Positions 1-4,588 of a stretch of 6,722 bases of DNA are shown piece after piece (within the stretch, counting starts at the first letter, position 1; the number at the start of each line of letters is the position of its first letter). The notes beneath the pieces are model-generated. The model ran no database searches. It was not told where the DNA came from and saw only the letters and a program-made list of their open reading frames with translations. This DNA is from Bacteroidota bacterium. Lineage in GTDB: Bacteria; Bacteroidota; Bacteroidia; Bacteroidales; UBA932. The DNA is taken from assembly GCA_009778375.1 (NCBI GenBank), contig WRJW01000154.1, positions 1 through 6,722 of the forward strand. The letters run 5' to 3'. The position numbers were made by a program, and so were the translations under genes.

Positions 1-37
1 AAGGTAGGAATTTATTTTGAATCGTTATCTTTGCCGT

Positions 38-925
38 ATGAAAAAAGCGGCATTTATTGTTAATCCAATCTCAGGGACGAGGGGAAAAGTTCGTCCGGAA
101 AATTATTTGGAGCGTTTTTTTACTCATTATACCGACTGGTATATAGATATTTACTATACAAAAGGGGCAGAAGATGCCTATGAAGCAGCCTTGCGATATA
201 AGGAATCTAAGGTAGATTTAGTTGTGGCGGTGGGTGGAGACGGAACGGTCAATCAAGTGGCTCGCGCTTTGGTCTTTTCGACCATACCTCTGGGAATAAT
301 ACCCACCGGTTCGGGCAACGGACTGGCCCGCCACCTCCGTATTCCCCGATCCCTACCCAAAGCTGCGGACGTTTTGCTGCAACAGCATATAGCGGTCATT
401 GATTCAGGCGCCATAAACGGACGTCCCTTTTTTTGTACGGCAGGAGTCGGGTTTGAAGCCAGTTTAGCCAATCGTTTTGATGCGGCGCCTGTTCGGGGAT
501 TTTCTTCCTATATTGCCTTGTCGGCTATGGAATATACCCATTACCATCCCGAAAAATACAAAATTTATGTCGGCGATTCCATGATGGAACGGGAAGCCTT
601 TCTGATAACCTTTGCCAATTGTGCTCAATGGGGTAATAACGTGTATATTGCTCCTGGCGCCTGTGCCACAGACGGGCAGTTGGATATGGTGATTTGGAAC
701 AGTACGTCGGTTGCACGCATTCCCTTTACCGCCATGCGCCTGCTGGCAAAAAACATTGACCATTCCAAGTTTATCGAAACATTCCGCGGCCCCCTTTTTA
801 AGATCCAAAGGATGTGCGATGGGTATGTACAGTTTGACGGGGAACATGTATGGATGGGCAGAGATCTGAATGTGGAGGTATTTCCTGCCAGTTTAAAGGT
901 GGTGGCGCCTTGTGCATTTGAATAA
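38..925 (+). CDS. Diacylglycerol kinase family lipid kinase (YegS/DgkB/LCB5 type)
   Basis: Predicted soluble lipid kinase that phosphorylates diacylglycerol or a related lipid alcohol (possibly a sphingoid base) using ATP at the inner face of the membrane. With the ATG at 38 the protein has 295 residues, the usual length for the family. Seen in the protein: an N-terminal beta strand and turn IVNPISGTRGK, the nucleotide-binding GGDGT at about residues 66-70, TGSGNGLARHL from about 90, GVGFEA at 136-141, the C-terminal-lobe motif APGACATDGQLD at about 205-216, and FDGE at 266-269. There is no signal peptide or membrane segment. An in-frame TTG at 17 would add seven residues (MNRYLCR) before the conserved start of the fold, so the ATG is preferred. 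The gene ends 57 nt before ackA in the same direction, but ackA seems to have its own promoter. The family is clear; the lipid substrate is not decided by sequence. Confidence 0.9.
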   Translation: MKKAAFIVNPISGTRGKVRPENYLERFFTHYTDWYIDIYYTKGAEDAYEAALRYKESKVDLVVAVGGDGTVNQVARALVFSTIPLGIIPTGSGNGLARHLRIPRSLPKAADVLLQQHIAVIDSGAINGRPFFCTAGVGFEASLANRFDAAPVRGFSSYIALSAMEYTHYHPEKYKIYVGDSMMEREAFLITFANCAQWGNNVYIAPGACATDGQLDMVIWNSTSVARIPFTAMRLLAKNIDHSKFIETFRGPLFKIQRMCDGYVQFDGEHVWMGRDLNVEVFPASLKVVAPCAFE

Positions 926-939
926 AAGGCATATCTTTG
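910..939 (+). promoter_or_regulatory. Predicted Bacteroidota promoter for ackA-ptb-buk
   Basis: TTG at 910-912 is followed after 19 nt by TATCTTTG at 932-939. This matches the Bacteroidota -33/-7 consensus (TTG, about 19 nt, TAnnTTTG). Transcription would start near 944, leaving a leader of roughly 39 nt before the ackA ATG at 983. The -33 element lies inside the last codons of the lipid kinase gene. The leader (ACAAAAAGTGTT before ATG) is A-rich and has no Shine-Dalgarno, as is common in this phylum. The match is seen in the sequence; activity is inferred. Confidence 0.6.
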
Positions 940-953
940 TTTTTTATTCAAAT
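916..953. repeat. 12-bp perfect inverted repeat enclosing the -7 box
   Basis: ATTTGAATAAAA at 916-927 is the exact reverse complement of TTTTATTCAAAT at 942-953, with a 14-nt spacer at 928-941. The -7 box (932-939) lies wholly in the spacer, and the left arm covers the stop codon of the lipid kinase gene. It could be an operator for a dimeric regulator of the fermentation operon. It could also be an AT-rich 3'-end hairpin of the upstream transcript, although no T-run follows the right arm on the + strand. Confidence 0.55.
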
Positions 954-982
954 CAGTAAACAAACCATCAACAAAAAGTGTT

Positions 983-2191
983 ATGATTATTCTCGTATTA
1001 AATTGCGGCAGTTCATCTATTAAATATCAGGTGCTTGACATGAGTTCGGAGCAGCATTATCTCTTATTGGCCAAAGGCCTTGTAGAGCGTATCGGCATGA
1101 AAACGGCCGTGATTACGCACCGAGTCTCCGGCAAAGACAAGTTGGAAATAGAACTTCCGGTGTCGGACCATACCGAGGGGATTCGAAAAGTTTTGGATCT
1201 TTTAACTTTAGCCGGTACAGGGGTTTTGGCCTCTTTGGACGATATTCAGGCTGTTGGCCATCGTGTTGCACACGGAGGCGAGTTTTTTAGGGCGAGTACC
1301 CGTATTGATGAGCAGGCAGAAAAAAATATTGAGGCATGCTGCGCACTGGCGCCGCTCCATAACCCTGCCAATCTGATGGGAATTCGCGCTATTAAAACTT
1401 TATTGCCGAGCATGCCTCAGGTAGCGGTATTCGATACCTCATTTCATCAGACCATGCCCGATTATGCCTATATGTACGCCATCCCCTACGACTACTATAC
1501 CAAATATCAAGTGCGTAGATACGGTTTTCACGGCACCAGTCATAAGTTTGTGGCCCAAAAAGGGTGTGCCATGTTGGGATTGGATTACAAGCAAGCGAGG
1601 GTAATTACCTGTCATTTGGGCAACGGCGGTTCCATTACGGCTATAAATAATGGAAAATCGGTAGATACTTCTATGGGCCTTACTCCTGTGGAGGGGATGA
1701 TTATGGGTACTCGTTGCGGAGACATTGATGCGGGAGTAGTTACTTTTTTACAGGAGAAAGAGGGATTGGATGCAGCCGGCATCAATACGGTATTAAACAA
1801 AAAGAGCGGTTTTGTGGGGGTATCGGGCGTATCCTCCGATATGCGGGATATCGAAGCGGCTGCACAGGCGGGAAACGAACGCGCTGCTTTGACTTTGGAG
1901 ATGTTTCGTTATAGGGTGCTCAAATATATTGGAGCCTATACGGCTGCCATGCAAGGCGTTGATTTGATTATTTTTACCGGAGGGATTGGAGAAAACGACC
2001 CTCATTTGCGCGCCTACGTAGGAGCACATTTGGCTTATTTGGGCGTGGACTTTAATCCTGCCGCCAATGAGGGGGTCCGCGGAAAAGATGTAGAGCTTAC
2101 TCATCCTGGGTCCAAAGTTAAAATGGCCGCTATTACTACCGACGAAGAGTTGGTGATTGCTACCGATACCATGAACTTAATTAAAAAATAA
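983..2191 (+). CDS. ackA: Acetate kinase (acyl kinase of the ASKHA superfamily)
   Basis: Cytoplasmic kinase that interconverts acetyl-phosphate plus ADP with acetate plus ATP, the substrate-level phosphorylation step of acetate fermentation. The 402 residues match the usual length of about 400. Seen: phosphate-1 motif VLNCGSSSIKYQV (N7, S10, S12, K14), GHRVAHGGE with R94, PLHNP with H126, FDTSFHQTMP with D151, YGFHGTSHKFV with H183, HLGNGGSI at 211-218, MGTRCGDIDAG with R244, FTGGIGEND at 331-339 and TTDEEL near 386-390. These correspond to the substrate and nucleotide residues known in Methanosarcina acetate kinase (N7, R91, H123, D148, H180, R241, E384). It is the first gene of an operon with ptb (4-nt gap) and buk. 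No phosphotransacetylase of the Pta type is next to it, so the acyl-phosphate could also come from the neighbouring Ptb or from an unlinked Pta. Use of propionate or another short acid cannot be excluded. Confidence 0.95.
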   Translation: MIILVLNCGSSSIKYQVLDMSSEQHYLLLAKGLVERIGMKTAVITHRVSGKDKLEIELPVSDHTEGIRKVLDLLTLAGTGVLASLDDIQAVGHRVAHGGEFFRASTRIDEQAEKNIEACCALAPLHNPANLMGIRAIKTLLPSMPQVAVFDTSFHQTMPDYAYMYAIPYDYYTKYQVRRYGFHGTSHKFVAQKGCAMLGLDYKQARVITCHLGNGGSITAINNGKSVDTSMGLTPVEGMIMGTRCGDIDAGVVTFLQEKEGLDAAGINTVLNKKSGFVGVSGVSSDMRDIEAAAQAGNERAALTLEMFRYRVLKYIGAYTAAMQGVDLIIFTGGIGENDPHLRAYVGAHLAYLGVDFNPAANEGVRGKDVELTHPGSKVKMAAITTDEELVIATDTMNLIKK

Positions 2192-2195
2192 CGAT

Positions 2196-3098
2196 ATGAT
2201 AACCAATTTTGACCAACTGTTCGACAAGGTTCGTACCCAGCCCAAAAAACGTTTAATAGCCGCATGGGCTGTAGACGACCATACCATTAATGCAGCTTGT
2301 TTGGCTGTGGAAAAAGGGATTGTAGAGGCGGTTTTAGTAGGCGATGAACAAAAAATTTTAGAAGTATGCGCCCATGAAAAGATTAATCCTTCTATCTTTT
2401 CCATTGTTCATGTAGCCGAGGAGTTAAAAGCCATCGCCACTGCCGTAGACATGATTAACAATGGAGCAGGCGATATTTTGATGAAAGGGCTGTGCAGTAC
2501 CGACAAGTATATGCGGGCGATTTTGAATAAGGAACGGGGTTTGCTACCCCCCAAGGCTGTATTGAGCCACGTAACCGTAGTATCGGCGCCAACATATCCT
2601 AAATTTTTGATTGTAAGTGACGTAGCAGTTATTCCCGCTCCAGATTTGAATCAAAAAGTTGCCATTACCAAGTATGTTATCAGCACAGCTCAGGCATTGC
2701 AGATCGACAAGCCAAAAGTAGCGTTGCTGGCGGCTACCGAGCAGATGTTGCCCGGCATGCAGGCTTGTGTAGACGCCGCCATGATTGCCAAGATGGCCGA
2801 CAGAGGTCAAATTACCGGCGCTTACGTAGATGGCCCTTTAGCCTTGGATGTGGCCATTGACAAGGAGTCGGCCCAAACCAAAAAAGTGACCGGAACGGTA
2901 GCCGGAGATGCCGATTGTATTGTATTCCCCAACATTGAAAGCGGAAATGTCTTCTTTAAGGCGGTAACCAAATTGGCCAAGGGCGAATTGGCCGCCATGG
3001 TAATGGGCGCCAAAGTTCCCTGCGTTCTTACTTCTCGCGGAGACAGTACCACCAGCAAACTCAATTCTATTGCCCTGGCAGCATTGATGGCCAAATAA
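2196..3098 (+). CDS. ptb: Phosphate butyryltransferase (phosphotransacylase)
   Basis: Catalyses acyl-CoA plus phosphate to acyl-phosphate plus CoA, with butyryl-CoA or branched-chain acyl-CoA as likely substrates, in the cytoplasm. The 300 residues form a single PTA/PTB domain of normal length for Ptb. There is no N-terminal MaoC-like hydratase part, which some proteins of this family carry under the name bifunctional enoyl-CoA hydratase/phosphate acetyltransferase. Motifs seen: DILMKGLCSTDKYMRAIL (about 93-110), LSHVTVV (123-129), VDGPLALDVAI (211-221), GDADCIVFPNIESGNVFFKA (237-256) and VPCVLTSRGDSTTSKLNSIA (274-293), the family's C-terminal signature. The gene starts 4 nt after ackA and ends 8 nt before buk. 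The buk neighbour favours butyryl/isobutyryl over acetyl specificity, but acetyl transfer remains possible. No Shine-Dalgarno is seen. Confidence 0.9.
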   Translation: MITNFDQLFDKVRTQPKKRLIAAWAVDDHTINAACLAVEKGIVEAVLVGDEQKILEVCAHEKINPSIFSIVHVAEELKAIATAVDMINNGAGDILMKGLCSTDKYMRAILNKERGLLPPKAVLSHVTVVSAPTYPKFLIVSDVAVIPAPDLNQKVAITKYVISTAQALQIDKPKVALLAATEQMLPGMQACVDAAMIAKMADRGQITGAYVDGPLALDVAIDKESAQTKKVTGTVAGDADCIVFPNIESGNVFFKAVTKLAKGELAAMVMGAKVPCVLTSRGDSTTSKLNSIALAALMAK

Positions 3099-3106
3099 CC
3101 GCAGTT

Positions 3107-4183
3107 ATGGCGTCTTATAAAATATTGGCCATTAACCCCGGCTCCACTTCGACTAAAATCGCCGTATTCGAAAACGAACAGTTGCAGTTCAGTAAGAGCA
3201 TCAGGCACGAGACCGAAGAGTTAAACCGGTACGCTAAAGTTGCTCATCAGTTTGAATTCAGGAAAGAGTTGATAGTAAAGGAACTTGCGGAGCAGCATAT
3301 AATGCTTTCCGATTTTTCGGCTATAGTAGGCCGAGGCGGTTTGCTCAAACCCATACCTTCCGGAGTGTACGAAGTCAACCAGGCCATGACCGATGACCTT
3401 TTTCAGGGACGGCAGGGAGAACATGCCAGCAACTTGGGCGGTTTGATTGCCGCTGACATGGCAAAGGAATGGCCCGGATGTAAAGCCTATATCGCCGATC
3501 CCGTTGTGGTGGACGAACTGCAACCGATTGCCCGTATCTCAGGTCATCCTGCTTTTGAAAGGATTTCCATATTTCATGCCCTGAATCAAAAGGCGGTTGC
3601 CAAGAACTATGCCCGCGAAATCAATATTGCCTACGAAGATTTGAAGCTGATCGTGGCCCATTTGGGTGGAGGCATATCGGTTGGAGCCCATTGCGAGGGA
3701 AGGGTGATTGATGTAAACAATGCTTTGGATGGCGATGGACCCTTTTCTCCGGAACGTTCCGGAAGTTTGCCCGCCTACGCTTTGGCCAAGTTGTGCTTTA
3801 GTGGGGATTATACCCTCGAAAAAGTGCGAAAGATGATTGTAGGAGAAGGTGGTTTGGTAGCGCATTTGGGTACCAATCAATTTATTACTGTTTGTGAGTG
3901 GGTAGAAAAAGGGCAAACGGAAGCCCGATTGATTTTTGAAGCCATGGCTTATCAGGTAGCCAAAGCAATAGGCGCTATGGCGGTGGTTTTAAAGGGCGAA
4001 GTAGACGCCATTCTCATTACCGGAGGCATGGCTTACAGCAAGCTTTTTGTCTCATTGATTCAGGAACAGGTAGCTTTTTTGGCTCAGGTAAAAGTCTATC
4101 CCGGAGAGGACGAAATGACCGCTTTGGCCATGAATGGATTGGCCGTATTACGGGGAGAAGAAACGCCTAAAGAATATCTTTAA
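3107..4183 (+). CDS. buk: Butyrate kinase (or branched-chain-fatty-acid kinase)
   Basis: Converts butyryl-phosphate (or isobutyryl/isovaleryl-phosphate) plus ADP to the free acid plus ATP, completing the Ptb-Buk route. The 358 residues match the family's usual 355-360. Seen: phosphate motif INPGSTSTKIAVF (9-21), GRGGLLKPIPSG (75-86), DPVVVDEL (131-138), the long conserved block starting HLGGGISVGAH (185) and running through DGDGPFSPERSGSLP (to about 222), ITGGMAYS (304-311) and the C-terminal PGEDEMTALA (332-341). It belongs to the same ASKHA superfamily as the ackA product but to the distinct butyrate kinase branch. It starts 8 nt after ptb, so the two are almost certainly co-transcribed. 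Its stop overlaps the ATG of a 31-codon small ORF (TAATG). Whether the natural acid is straight or branched chain cannot be told from sequence. Confidence 0.94.
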   Translation: MASYKILAINPGSTSTKIAVFENEQLQFSKSIRHETEELNRYAKVAHQFEFRKELIVKELAEQHIMLSDFSAIVGRGGLLKPIPSGVYEVNQAMTDDLFQGRQGEHASNLGGLIAADMAKEWPGCKAYIADPVVVDELQPIARISGHPAFERISIFHALNQKAVAKNYAREINIAYEDLKLIVAHLGGGISVGAHCEGRVIDVNNALDGDGPFSPERSGSLPAYALAKLCFSGDYTLEKVRKMIVGEGGLVAHLGTNQFITVCEWVEKGQTEARLIFEAMAYQVAKAIGAMAVVLKGEVDAILITGGMAYSKLFVSLIQEQVAFLAQVKVYPGEDEMTALAMNGLAVLRGEETPKEYL

Positions 4184-4278
4184 TGCGCAAGCATTTTGCG
4201 TTTCTCCTATCCATCCTGTGTATCTGCACAACTAACCCTCTCTTTCTGTTTGTCCCAAAAAAAATCTGTGGCTCTTGA
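4183..4278 (+). CDS. Candidate small hydrophobic ORF (31 codons) coupled to the buk stop
   Basis: The ATG shares its A with the buk stop codon (TAATG), the arrangement used for translational coupling. The predicted peptide starts MRKHFAFLLSILCICTTNP, continues with a second short hydrophobic stretch (LFLFV), and ends in PKKICGS. This looks like a positive N-terminus plus a signal-peptide-like or membrane segment; no proper lipobox is visible. The stop lies 18 nt before the terminator at 4296-4326, so the ORF would be inside the operon transcript. A small hairpin, CGCAA (4186-4190) with TTGCG (4196-4200), falls on its first codons. It may be a small membrane protein, the remnant of a lost secreted-protein gene, or chance. 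An A8 run at 4257-4264 lies near its end. I do not recognise it. Confidence 0.3.
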   Translation: MRKHFAFLLSILCICTTNPLFLFVPKKICGS

Positions 4279-4295
4279 GGTTGCCGATCGAATAG

Positions 4296-4326
4296 AAAAA
4301 GCCGTCTGGGTGTTAGGCGGCTTTTT
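4296..4326. terminator. Bidirectional intrinsic terminator between converging operons
   Basis: AAAAAGCCG at 4296-4304 pairs with CGGCTTTTT at 4318-4326. On the + strand the stem extends inward through one G-U pair to 12 pairs (4296-4307 with 4315-4326), leaving a 7-nt loop. A-run, GC core and T-run are symmetrical, so the hairpin can end the ackA-ptb-buk transcript on the + strand and the Hc1-like transcript on the - strand (stop at 4349, 22 nt away). Confidence 0.85.
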
Positions 4327-4348
4327 AGAAAATGCAGAAAAACGCTTG

Positions 4349-4522
4349 TTATTTAGCAGCTTCCACAGACACTTTCCGGAATTCTTTAAGCAGCTTGCTC
4401 AATTCAAGCGCAGCTTTGCGGGCGCGGGTACCGGCAGCTTTGTTTCCTTTTTCGACTTGTGCGTCGGCATTAGTCACAAATACCTCCCATTCGGCTTTGA
4501 TTTTCTCTACCAATGTTTTCAT
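4349..4522 (-). CDS. Hc1-like histone H1 family small DNA-binding protein
   Basis: A 57-residue, Lys/Ala-rich, almost wholly helical protein. It begins MKTLVEKIKAEWEVF, has the central block AQVEKGNKAAGTRARKAALE (about 21-40) and ends KLLKEFRKVSVEAAK. I recognise this as the Bacteroidota relative of the chlamydial histone H1-like protein Hc1, a nucleoid-associated protein thought to bind DNA through its basic residues. It has many Lys and Arg, balanced by Glu, and no Cys. The gene is on the - strand, starts 66 nt after the pbpC stop, has its own promoter match at 4555-4584 and ends 22 nt before the shared terminator. A five-codon in-frame upstream ORF (4543-4526) precedes the chosen ATG and ends in TAA, so the ATG at 4522 is the only start that gives the full conserved N-terminus. 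The role is inferred from family resemblance. Confidence 0.87.
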   Translation of the reverse strand: MKTLVEKIKAEWEVFVTNADAQVEKGNKAAGTRARKAALELSKLLKEFRKVSVEAAK

Positions 4523-4554
4523 AGTTTATTGTATTGAAGTCATAGATTCAACTA

Positions 4555-4584
4555 CAAATATAAGATATTTGCGGGAAAAACAAA
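4555..4584 (-). promoter_or_regulatory. Predicted Bacteroidota promoter for the Hc1-like gene
   Basis: Read on the - strand, TTTG at 4584-4581 is followed after 18 nt by TATATTTG at 4562-4555, matching TTTG...TAnnTTTG. The start of transcription would be near 4550, giving a leader of about 28 nt that is A/T-rich and lacks a Shine-Dalgarno. The -33 element sits at the end of the T-run just after the pbpC stop. The motif is seen; its use is inferred. Confidence 0.65.
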
Positions 4585-4588
4585 AAAA

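Noticed and set aside
17..37. TTG at 17 as the start of the lipid kinase
   Set aside because: It adds MNRYLCR ahead of the conserved first beta strand; the ATG at 38 directly before KKAAFIVNP fits the family better.
916..953. The 12-bp inverted repeat as a plain intrinsic terminator of the lipid kinase gene
   Set aside because: The stem is AT-only apart from one G-C pair, the loop is 14 nt and no T-run follows; an operator or weak structure seems likelier, though not proven.
4257..4264. A8 run as a programmed frameshift site extending the small ORF
   Set aside because: The shifted frame meets a stop at 4293-4295 after only a few codons and gives no recognisable protein.
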